From: JBNJEM01 sp051745935
GTDB lineage: Bacteria > Planctomycetota > Planctomycetia > Pirellulales > Pirellulaceae
DNA: 13,354 nucleotides
Assembly: GCA_051745935.1 (NCBI GenBank)
Contig: JBNJEM010000147.1
Coordinates: forward strand, 1 to 13,354
Reading direction: 5' to 3'
Position numbers and translations under genes: made by a program. The notes under the pieces are model-generated. The model did no database searches. It was not told the origin of the DNA and saw nothing but the letters and a program-made list of their open reading frames with translations. Below, piece by piece: positions 1 through 6,137 of the stretch (the first letter of the stretch is position 1; each line of letters starts with the position of its first letter).

Positions 1-166
1 GCCCGACGCAAGCCGTCCTCCCGTTGGTCGGACTCGCGGCGGAGCAAGTCATCCGCTCCCGGTATATTTCAGGCGGTTGGATTTTTCCGAATGGCACGCT
101 GCCCGACGCAAGCCGTCCTCCCGTTGGTCGGACTCGCGGCGGAGCAAGTCATCCGCTCCCGGTATA
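1..166 (+). repeat. R102 repeat, two tandem copies (first truncated by window edge)
   Basis: Positions 1-66 recur base for base at 101-166, a period of exactly 100 bp. The full unit runs from the TATA at 63-66 through TTTCAGGCGG to the TATA at 163-166. Related copies lie at 6034-6137, 8039-8346 and, inverted, 9312-9414. The best conserved core includes GTCCTCCCGTTGGTCGGACT. There are no spacers between units, so this is not a CRISPR array. The array continues leftward beyond the window. The last copy ends in TATAAT (163-168), which resembles a -10 box but has no convincing -35 element at the right distance. Confidence 0.93.
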
Positions 167-229
167 ATGGCTCTTTTCGACACGGGTGCCCGGCACGAAC
201 GCTCTGGAACTCTCGCGTGGAGCACTGAC

Positions 230-360
230 ATGGTCGAACTCGACCGGATTACGTTCGATCCCCAGGTCATGGGCGGAAAGCCGTGCATTCGCGGCATGCG
301 CGTCACGGTGGGGACCATTGGCGGTCCGAGGAGATCGATGTTCCCGTGGCGCAGCCATGA
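230..360 (+). pseudogene. DUF433 antitoxin-like remnant with internal deletion
   Basis: An ATG at 230 is preceded by GGAG at 218-221. It opens a reading frame whose first 30 residues match the start of DUF433 proteins, including RITFDPQVMGGKPCIRG. The match stops near 319. A sequence encoding EEIDVPVAQP followed by TGA (328-360), typical of a DUF433 C-terminus, then appears in a different frame. The middle of the gene, roughly 30 to 35 codons judged by the usual length of about 75 residues, is therefore missing and the two ends are out of frame. DUF433 proteins are commonly encoded just upstream of DUF5615 PIN-like proteins as putative antitoxins. A start of that partner follows here with an ATGA overlap. 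The family match is from memory of the motif. Confidence 0.72.
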
Positions 361-395
361 GATTTCTCGTCGACATGAACCTCTTGCCCAGATGG
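357..395 (+). pseudogene. DUF5615 PIN-like toxin, N-terminal stub only
   Basis: The ATG at 357 overlaps the stop codon of the DUF433 remnant (ATGA). It encodes MRFLVDMNLLPRW, the typical first strand and acidic residue (the Asp in LVDMNL) of DUF5615 PIN-like nucleases. Similarity ends at about 395, where the sequence runs into the start of the peptidase gene at 403. Only about 13 of the usual 110 or so residues remain, so no nuclease can be made. The deletion joined this stub directly to the next gene, so the upstream region of that gene is made of toxin-antitoxin debris. Confidence 0.65.
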
Positions 396-402
396 AATTG
401 CC

Positions 403-2157
403 GTGAAAAGATTCTCCATTTTTCTCGGAGCCGCGGGGTTTTCCTTGCTGGTTGCTTCAGTGCTCTTCGCCGGGCCACCTGTCGTGAAAGGCTATCGCAA
501 TGCGAAGACCATGAACGGAGAAATCCGGGCGTTGGCTCAGTCGAGATACGCTTCTTATCGATCCTTGGCACGGACGTTGAAGGGACACGACATCGGGGTG
601 CTGACGGTGGGCACGGGCAAAACGGATCGGAAACCGGCGATCCTTGTAGTGGGCGGAGTGGATCCGACGCGTCTGGTCGACGCGGAAGTGACGTTGCGAG
701 TGGCACGGCGCCTAGTCGAAGCGGCTAAGTCCGACAAGAAGATACGCCACCGGCTCGAGCATGTCACGTTCTACTTTGTTGCCTTGGCTGCTCCCGATGG
801 AACCGGTTCTTTCTTTGAGAAGCCGCACCGTGAACGGCACGTCAATGCTCGGCCCACGGACGATGACACGGATGGTCGGATCGACGAAGATGGCCCCGAG
901 GATTTGAACGGGGATGGGCTGATCACGATGATGCGGGTGAAGGATCCAGAAGGCAAATACATTCCCCATCCAGACGACGACCGTGTGCTGATCGCAGCCG
1001 ACCCGAGCAAGGGGGAGCGGGGCGTGTATGAACTGTACGTAGAAGGTCGGGACAACGACGGCGACGGCCATCTGAACGAAGATCCACCCGGGGGCGTGGC
1101 TTTCGATCGGAATTTCCCGTTCAACTATGATTACTTCAGTCGCGGCGCCGGGCCGCATCAGGTCTCTGAGATCGAAACACGAGCCATCGCGGATTTCGCT
1201 TTTGATCGCCCCAACGTCGTGCTGGTCTGGACGCTCTCGGACCGCGACAACATGCTCAACAAATGGGAACCGAACGAGAACGCGGAGCAGAACCCGATCA
1301 AAAAGACACTGCTGGCCGCCGACGCGCCATACTTCGACAAATTCGTGGACATCTACGAGGATATTCGGGATATGGACGCTGGCAAGGGCACAGCGGATGG
1401 CAAGGGGGCTTGGGTGGAATGGGCCTATTTTCACTATGGCCGTTGGTCGATAGCAACAAGTCCATGGTCGATTCCCACGGAGAGTCAAGAGGATAAGGAA
1501 GAAGAGGACGAGGAGAAAAAAAAGCCGAAAAAAGGAGACCAGGGCGACCAGAAGAAAGAAGGCTCGGAAGACTCTTCCAAAAAGTCCGACAAAGAGAAGC
1601 GGGGCGCGGAGAAGCTGCGGGCCTTGGCCTGGTTGAAACAGCGGGAAGTGGACGGATTCGTCGCCTGGAAACCAATCAAGCATCCCGATCTCGAGGACGA
1701 ACAGGTCGAGGTTGGAGGGTTTCGCCCGTTTGTTCGCAACAACCCGCCGGTCGACCAGCTCGACGCCTTGGCGGGCGACCAATACCAGTTCATGTTGCAG
1801 GTCTGTGACATGCTGCCACGCGTGAAAATCTCGGATGTGAAGGCGGAACCCCTGGGAGGGAACATATGGCGAGTGACGGCCGCCATGGTGAACGAGGGAG
1901 TCCTGCCAACAGTTTCGGAAATGGGGCGGATTACGGGTGTCCCTCAGCGGCTGCAGGTCGAGTTGGATCTGCCGTCGGGAACGACTTTGGTTACAGGCCA
2001 CGGCCGGCGATCCGTCAAACCCTTGGCTGGAAATGGCGGCCAACAGGAAGAGAAGTGGCTTGTGCGAAGTACGGGAAACGCGGAGAAGAAATTGACGATT
2101 CGGGTGTGGAGCCCGATGGTGGAAGGCGTGGAACGTATCGTGACGCTACACCGCTGA
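403..2157 (+). CDS. Secreted M14-type carboxypeptidase paralogue, predicted catalytically inactive
   Basis: This 584-residue protein starts at GTG with a Sec signal peptide (hydrophobic residues 4-23, likely cleaved near FAG). It aligns through most of its length with the next gene, a zinc carboxypeptidase of family M14, so it is a tandem paralogue. The key residues differ. GGIHANE of the partner is GGVDPTR here (zinc ligands His to D87, Glu to R90), the third zinc ligand His is S279, and the catalytic Glu is S353. The DRNFP substrate-site motif (residues 235-239) is kept. An Asp-rich calcium-type insert lies at residues 153-172 and again at 217-227. A very charged Glu/Lys stretch (about 360-402) sits where the active-site Glu region ends and is absent from the partner. 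A role as binding protein or pseudo-enzyme is inferred. The Shine-Dalgarno site is weak. Confidence 0.85.
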   Translation: MKRFSIFLGAAGFSLLVASVLFAGPPVVKGYRNAKTMNGEIRALAQSRYASYRSLARTLKGHDIGVLTVGTGKTDRKPAILVVGGVDPTRLVDAEVTLRVARRLVEAAKSDKKIRHRLEHVTFYFVALAAPDGTGSFFEKPHRERHVNARPTDDDTDGRIDEDGPEDLNGDGLITMMRVKDPEGKYIPHPDDDRVLIAADPSKGERGVYELYVEGRDNDGDGHLNEDPPGGVAFDRNFPFNYDYFSRGAGPHQVSEIETRAIADFAFDRPNVVLVWTLSDRDNMLNKWEPNENAEQNPIKKTLLAADAPYFDKFVDIYEDIRDMDAGKGTADGKGAWVEWAYFHYGRWSIATSPWSIPTESQEDKEEEDEEKKKPKKGDQGDQKKEGSEDSSKKSDKEKRGAEKLRALAWLKQREVDGFVAWKPIKHPDLEDEQVEVGGFRPFVRNNPPVDQLDALAGDQYQFMLQVCDMLPRVKISDVKAEPLGGNIWRVTAAMVNEGVLPTVSEMGRITGVPQRLQVELDLPSGTTLVTGHGRRSVKPLAGNGGQQEEKWLVRSTGNAEKKLTIRVWSPMVEGVERIVTLHR

Positions 2158-2513
2158 TGTGCCATGGCAACCGATCCGTGGGTTGCCTTGGAAGCACATC
2201 GGAGAGGACGATTGTACACAAAGTGCAAACGGGTGAGGCTCTTTGAGCGGGCTAGACGCTGGAAAAGTCCTGGTTTCAGGTGGTTTTCAGGTGGATTGAA
2301 TTCGGGCCATTTCCGGCGGCAGCCCTCTCCGAAAAGACTCTCGGAGCCGGGCTAAGGCTGTGAGAGTGCCCGCGCCGAATGTGAGGGGCTACGGCTCAGG
2401 AATGGATGCTCATTGTTATGGTCACCCGGCGACAGTAGTTTGCTGGAGCCATGAGTGACGTTTGGATCGGGCAACAGATAGCAACAAAACCTTCATGACA
2501 AACAAGGTGTGCG
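2158..2513. other. Intergenic region between the two M14 paralogues
   Basis: These 356 bp hold no convincing gene. They contain a hairpin directly after the upstream gene (2166-2187), a short tandem duplication of TTTCAGGTGG (2274-2283 and 2285-2294), and a smaller stem CTCCGA/TCGGAG (2327-2346). No clear promoter could be picked out, although the gap is large enough for the downstream peptidase to have its own. Confidence 0.55.
2166..2187 (+). terminator. Hairpin just after the first M14 gene, possible weak terminator
   Basis: GGCAACC (2166-2172) and GGTTGCC (2181-2187) form a perfect 7-bp stem with an 8-base loop, starting 9 bases after the TGA at 2155-2157. No run of T follows, so it is not a standard intrinsic terminator. 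It could stabilise the mRNA end or slow transcription. It is called from position and symmetry only. Confidence 0.35.
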
Positions 2514-4346
2514 ATGGAGCAACCCTCTTGGACCAGGTTGTGCCGCCGTCAATCGGGGGCTTTCGATTTGAAAGGCGATTCGCGCAAGGTGTCCTCCCAC
2601 GGGTCGAATTCGCGCCGCAGCTTGCCGCTAGCGATTTGTCTCATGCTGTTGATGGCGGGCGTGGGGAGCGTGTTCGCTGGCCCGAAGCAGGAACGGTACC
2701 AGGCGATGGGCGCCCCTTCCGACCCTCAAGTGCCCGCTCGTTGGAATCGGTATCACGATTATTCCGAAGCCACGGCGCTGCTCAAGAGACTGGCGTCCGT
2801 CCATTCCCAGCGGGCACGGCTTCGCAGCCTGGGCGAATCATACGGCGGTCGCGAGATGTGGTTGTTGACGATCACTAATTTCGAGACGGGTGACGATCGT
2901 GGTAAGCCGGCTTTTTGGATCGACGGTGGCATCCACGCCAATGAAGTCCAGGGCGCGCAGGTCACACTCTACACGGCTTGGTATCTGCTTGAAATGTATG
3001 GGCGCCATGATGCGGTAACACGATTGGTCGACGAACGGACGTTTTACCTGGTGCCGATGATGAGCCCCGATTCACGCGACGCGCACATGTATGAGCCGAA
3101 CACGACCCATTCGCCGCGTTCCGGCCAACGGCCCGTTGACGACGATCGTGACGGCTTGGTGGACGAAGATGGCTATGACGACCTGGATGGCGACGGTCAC
3201 ATTACCCAAATGCGCCGCCGCGACCCGAACGGACGTTGGAAGGCCCATCCCGACTATCCGCAATTGATGATCCGCGCCGAGCCCGACGAACGGGGCGAAT
3301 ATGAGTTGCTGGGCCGGGAAGGTTTCGACAACGACGGTGATGGTCGCGTGAACGAAGACGGTGACGGGTATTACGATCCGAACCGTGATTGGCCATGGCG
3401 GTGGCAGCCGAATTACGTACAACGCGGCGCACATCACTATCCATTATCCATTGGCGAGAATCGAGTCGTCGCGGATTTCGTGGTCGATCACCCCAATGTC
3501 GCTGGCGCCCAGTCCTACCATAACTCGGGAGGCATGATCCTCCGCGGCCCCGGCGATGAAGGAGATCACTACTCGTCCCGCGACGTGGCTGTCTACGACG
3601 CGATCGCCAAGAAAGGGGAGCAGATGTTGCCCGCGTACGACTATCTTACCTGCTCGACCGGACTCTACAACGTGCGCGGCGGAGAGTTCGACTGGTTGTT
3701 CAGCATGCGCGGGGTTTTTTCGTTCACCAACGAGTTGTTCACGCTGGAGCACTACTTTCGCCGCAAGCTGAAAGACCGAGGTGAGGGCGAACGGAAATTC
3801 AACGAGCTGCTCCTTCTGGAACAGGGAACGATACCCTGGCACGAGGTCGATCATCCGCAATACGGTCGTATCGAGGTCGGAGGAACACGAAAGGAATGGG
3901 GTCGACAGCCCCCTTCGTTTCTCCTGGAGGAGGAATGCCATCGCAACATGGCTTTTACGCTTTACCATGCCGATCAGATGCCACAGGTGGCAGTCCAGTC
4001 CGTGGAGATCAAACGGTTGGACAACAAGCTGGTCCAAGTGTCAGCCACGATTATCAACGAAAAGCTCATCCCAACGCGAGCACAGGCAGACGTTCGCAAC
4101 AACATCACGCCGCCCGACGTGGTCTCCATTCGCGGCCGGAAGCTCAACGTGATCACGGCCCTGCGAAGCGATGAGCCGTTCTTTGAGAACGCGACGGAGC
4201 TGCAGCATAAACCGGGCGACGTCGAAATCCCGAGAATTCCCGGGATGGGCGCTATCCATGTCCGTTGGTTCGTCGAAGGCTCCGCGCCTTACACCGTCAA
4301 GATCCAGTCCGTCAAAGGTGGAAGCGATCGGGTTCGAAAGCAATAG
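2514..4346 (+). CDS. Secreted M14 zinc carboxypeptidase, predicted active
   Basis: This 610-residue zinc peptidase of family M14 would cleave C-terminal residues from peptides outside the cytoplasm. Visible catalytic features are the zinc ligands H141 and E144 in GGIHANE, the substrate-site DPNRDW (residues 288-293), the third zinc ligand H336 in QSYHNSGG, and the catalytic E407 in FTNELFT. A signal peptide spans about residues 33-56 (cleavage near FAG), preceded by a long basic leader. GTG at 2589 is an alternative start that would shorten the leader by 25 residues. ATG 2514 has AAGGTG just upstream. An insert rich in Asp (DDDRDGLVDED at 209-219, DLDGDG at 223-228, DNDGDG at 272-277) looks like calcium-binding loops. 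The gene is a tandem paralogue of the inactive upstream gene. The substrate is unknown. Confidence 0.93.
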   Translation: MEQPSWTRLCRRQSGAFDLKGDSRKVSSHGSNSRRSLPLAICLMLLMAGVGSVFAGPKQERYQAMGAPSDPQVPARWNRYHDYSEATALLKRLASVHSQRARLRSLGESYGGREMWLLTITNFETGDDRGKPAFWIDGGIHANEVQGAQVTLYTAWYLLEMYGRHDAVTRLVDERTFYLVPMMSPDSRDAHMYEPNTTHSPRSGQRPVDDDRDGLVDEDGYDDLDGDGHITQMRRRDPNGRWKAHPDYPQLMIRAEPDERGEYELLGREGFDNDGDGRVNEDGDGYYDPNRDWPWRWQPNYVQRGAHHYPLSIGENRVVADFVVDHPNVAGAQSYHNSGGMILRGPGDEGDHYSSRDVAVYDAIAKKGEQMLPAYDYLTCSTGLYNVRGGEFDWLFSMRGVFSFTNELFTLEHYFRRKLKDRGEGERKFNELLLLEQGTIPWHEVDHPQYGRIEVGGTRKEWGRQPPSFLLEEECHRNMAFTLYHADQMPQVAVQSVEIKRLDNKLVQVSATIINEKLIPTRAQADVRNNITPPDVVSIRGRKLNVITALRSDEPFFENATELQHKPGDVEIPRIPGMGAIHVRWFVEGSAPYTVKIQSVKGGSDRVRKQ

Positions 4347-4446
4347 GCCGCCGTGTCATCGCAGCGCTGTGTGTCAAGGAACGTGACTCACAGTGCAAGA
4401 TACGGTAGAATTGACGTGCAAGCAACCATTCGCAGGGCGTGCCAAG

Positions 4447-4708
4447 ATGCTGACGGGAGAATCACGGCGTGTTGCGGACTGCGCCAAGCGGTTATATAAG
4501 GAGAAGTACCGGCAGTCATTGGAAGAAAGTCACATGGGTGCCTTCGTGTGTATTCGTGTGTATTGAGCCCGAGTCGGGGGATTATTTCCTCGGGAGAACA
4601 TTCGACGACGCCGTGAATCAGGCGATCGATGCACATCCGGATCGACTGACGCATACGCTCCGAGTTGGCCATGCCGCCGCACTCCATCTCGGAGTCATGA
4701 TTCAATGA
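4447..4708 (+). pseudogene. Small hypothetical protein gene broken by a 10-bp duplication
   Basis: The frame from ATG 4447 reads 39 codons to a TGA at 4564-4566. The 10-mer CGTGTGTATT is present twice in a row (4545-4554 and 4555-4564). Removing one copy restores one continuous frame to the TGA at 4706-4708, giving a protein of about 83 residues that passes through FVCIEPESGDYFLGRTF and ends with VGHAAALHLGVMIQ. This resembles a family of small uncharacterised proteins, known to me from planctomycetes and cyanobacteria, with a GDYFLG segment and a C-terminal VGH-A-hydrophobic motif. It is often followed by an aspartic-protease-like gene, and a stub of that type follows here with an ATGA overlap. 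The frame after the break can also be opened from position 4469, but that start is probably meaningless. The function is unknown. Confidence 0.7.
4545..4564 (+). repeat. 10-bp tandem duplication causing a frameshift
   Basis: CGTGTGTATT occurs twice without spacing. Its length is not a multiple of three, so it shifts the frame of the small gene at 4447-4708 by +1 and creates an immediate TGA. The perfect identity of the two copies suggests a recent slippage event. Confidence 0.9.
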
Positions 4709-4818
4709 ATGGAACTGTCGATGACGGTCTTCGCGCGCTACTCGAAGTGCCGTGGAAGTGCCGTGGTACACTCAACGGGGCTATCGCCTTGGGTCGAGCG
4801 TGGCTTGTTTCAGATTAA
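4705..4818 (+). pseudogene. Short stub resembling the start of a clan AA aspartic protease
   Basis: The ATG at 4705 overlaps the stop of the preceding small gene (ATGA). It encodes 37 residues beginning MNGTVDDGLRALLEVP, then stops at TAA (4816-4818). The opening resembles the N-terminus of small retropepsin-like (clan AA) proteases that often follow genes like the preceding one. The active-site D-T/S-G motif expected about 30 residues in is absent, and the sequence diverges after an 11-bp tandem duplication at 4744-4765. I read it as a truncated remnant. The family match is from memory of the motif and is uncertain. It could instead be a meaningless short frame. Confidence 0.4.
4744..4765 (+). 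repeat. 11-bp tandem duplication
   Basis: GAAGTGCCGTG is present twice in direct succession (4744-4754 and 4755-4765), inside the protease-like stub and upstream of the RDD gene. An alternative GTG start for the RDD gene (4752) lies within it, which makes that long start unlikely. Confidence 0.88.
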
Positions 4819-4844
4819 ACCATTGGGATCCGCGAACCTCTGAC

Positions 4845-5714
4845 ATGCTCTCGAATACCAACCAGACCGATACCACGATCGAAGTGATTGCTCCGGAAAA
4901 CATTGCGTTCATCTACCGTGTTGCCGGCCCTTTTCGCCGTTTTCCCGCCTATCTGCTGGACGTTTTGTTTCGGGGGGCGGCTTTACTAGGCTTGGCGATG
5001 CTATTGTCGATATTCTCCGTGGCGGTTGGAAGTTTGGCGACGGCGATTTGGATCCTCGTTTTATTCTTGACCAGCTGGTTTTATGGCGGCCTTTTCGAGG
5101 CGTACTGGAACGGACAGACACCGGGAAAACGGATCATGGGGATGAGGGTATTGAGCACGAACGGTCGCCCCATTAACGGTTACCAGGCGATATTGCGGAA
5201 TCTGCTTCGAACGGTGGACATTTATTTTGCGGGGATTGGCGTGGTGGTCATGGCCTGCAATGGGCGATTGCAGCGGTTGGGGGACTTGGCATGTGGAACG
5301 ATGGTCGTGATTGAAGAGCGGCCATGGCTCAGTGGGATCGCGAAGCTTGATGATCCCCGGGTTTACCAATTGGCCTCGTACCTTCCCAGCGATCTGAAAG
5401 TAAGCCGTAGCATGGCTCTGGCCCTAGCCCACTATGCGGAGCGCCGCCGTTTTTTCTCGGCTCCCCGTCGCCGTGAAGTCGCGGCGCACGTGGCTAGACC
5501 ACTGTTGAAACGATATGGTTTGCCGGCCGATACCAGCTTCGATCTGCTGCTTTGTACGATGTATTACCGGTTATTCATCGCCGATCGCGGGAAGGACGAA
5601 ATGCACGCGGCTCGGGCAGGCGCTACCGGGGGGCGTTTTTCCCCGCGGCCATGGAGTCGGCCCAATGCAACCGGGCAGGGCATCAACCTGTCCGGACAAC
5701 AACAGCTCCGGTGA
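4845..5714 (+). CDS. RDD family membrane protein
   Basis: This integral membrane protein has 289 residues from ATG 4845. An in-frame GTG at 4752 would add 31 unlikely residues encoded by older gene debris. RDD signatures are the Arg/Asp pattern RRFPAYLLD at residues 31-39, GQTPGKRIMGMRVL at about 90-103, and RLGDLACGTMVV at about 144-155. Hydrophobic segments lie at about 42-62, 65-80 and 122-137. The C-terminal third is soluble and basic, ending in a Gln/Gly-rich tail. RDD proteins are poorly understood. Some are linked to ion or proton exchange, but the best clue here is the neighbourhood: RDD genes commonly sit with spoIIM-like, DUF4129, DUF4350, moxR and DUF58 genes, as seen downstream. 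It is separated from the rest of the row by 440 bp of repeat-rich DNA. Confidence 0.88.
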   Translation: MLSNTNQTDTTIEVIAPENIAFIYRVAGPFRRFPAYLLDVLFRGAALLGLAMLLSIFSVAVGSLATAIWILVLFLTSWFYGGLFEAYWNGQTPGKRIMGMRVLSTNGRPINGYQAILRNLLRTVDIYFAGIGVVVMACNGRLQRLGDLACGTMVVIEERPWLSGIAKLDDPRVYQLASYLPSDLKVSRSMALALAHYAERRRFFSAPRRREVAAHVARPLLKRYGLPADTSFDLLLCTMYYRLFIADRGKDEMHAARAGATGGRFSPRPWSRPNATGQGINLSGQQQLR

Positions 5715-5811
5715 ACCAGCACTGGGGGGCCGATTGTCCGCCTGGTCCCGTTCACTGCGAGCCCGGGAGGGATGGATCCGTCGCTTAAGCCTAACGTTGC
5801 AAAAAGTATAT

Positions 5812-5956
5812 GTAGGACGGGTCTCCAGGCCCGTCTTTTCAAGTGCGAAATCGTACTTGATCTGGTGTCCGCGGATCTCACGAAATGTGAGATCTTCAAA
5901 CAACCGCAAAAAGACATTTATGCGCTGTAAAGGACGGGCCTGGAGACCCGTCCTAC
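5812..5956. repeat. REPIN-like element: perfect 24-bp inverted repeats around two internal hairpins
   Basis: The 24 bases at 5812-5835 are the exact reverse complement of 5933-5956. Each arm is itself a hairpin with stem GACGGG/CCCGTC around an 8-base loop. The 97 bases between them hold two more stem-loops: AAGTGCGA/TCGTACTT with one G-T pair (5841-5858) and a perfect GATCTCAC/GTGAGATC stem with loop GAAAT (5874-5894). This matches the layout of paired REP sequences (REPINs or BIMEs), short non-autonomous elements usually present in many copies per genome. Arms of this GACGGGTCTCCAGGCCCGTC type are, to my knowledge, frequent between genes in planctomycetes. It encodes nothing obvious and could also act as an mRNA-stabilising or terminating structure after the RDD gene. 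Confidence 0.85.
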
Positions 5957-6033
5957 GCCGTCTTTATGCAACAATAGAGTTAAGCCAGGCTTTCGCGGTA
6001 GACGCATCGTTTTACATCCACCCCGGTCGATAT

Positions 6034-6137
6034 TATATTTCAGGCGGTTGAATTTTTCCGGATGGAACGCTGCCCGACGCAAGTCGTCCTCCCGTTGGTC
6101 GGACTCGCGGCGGGGAAAGTCATCCGCGACCAGTATA
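6034..6137 (+). repeat. R102 repeat, single copy upstream of the spoIIM-like gene
   Basis: A diverged single copy is bounded by TATA at 6034-6037 and 6134-6137, with TTTCAGGCGG at the start and GTCCTCCCGTTGGTCGGACT in the core. It differs from the copies at 1-166 at several positions, for example AAGTCGTCC instead of AAGCCGTCC and GGGGAAAG instead of GGAGCAAG. Its ATG at 6062 is in frame with the downstream gene but lies inside the repeat, so it is unlikely to be the original start. Confidence 0.93.

Noticed and set aside
712..2043. Reverse-strand frame of 443 codons opposite the first M14 gene
   Set aside because: The forward frame has a signal peptide and clear homology to the next gene. 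The reverse frame is an antisense by-product of GC-rich codon use.
2274..2320. Decayed copy of the R102 repeat between the M14 genes
   Set aside because: TTTCAGGTGG and the following bases loosely resemble the repeat's left end, but the conserved core is absent, so similarity by chance is as likely.
3444..4037. Reverse-strand frame of 197 codons opposite the second M14 gene
   Set aside because: It lies entirely within a clear catalytic-domain gene and shows no recognisable motif.
4360..4403. Terminator after the second M14 gene
   Set aside because: TGTGTCA and TGACTCACA can pair only with a two-base bulge and no T-run follows, so the structure is too weak to call.
4752..4844. GTG 4752 as the start of the RDD protein
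   Set aside because: It lies in an 11-bp tandem duplication within the protease-like stub and adds 31 residues that do not fit the family. ATG 4845 fits better.
5694..5739. Terminator after the RDD gene formed by GGACAA and TTGTCC
   Set aside because: The stem is only 6 bp with a loop of more than 30 bases and no T-run. The structured element further downstream is a better candidate for any such role.
5515..6051. Forward frame of 178 codons across the end of the RDD gene and the gap
   Set aside because: It overlaps the RDD gene out of frame and then runs through the inverted-repeat element; segments such as GRAWRPV are translations of REP-like arms.
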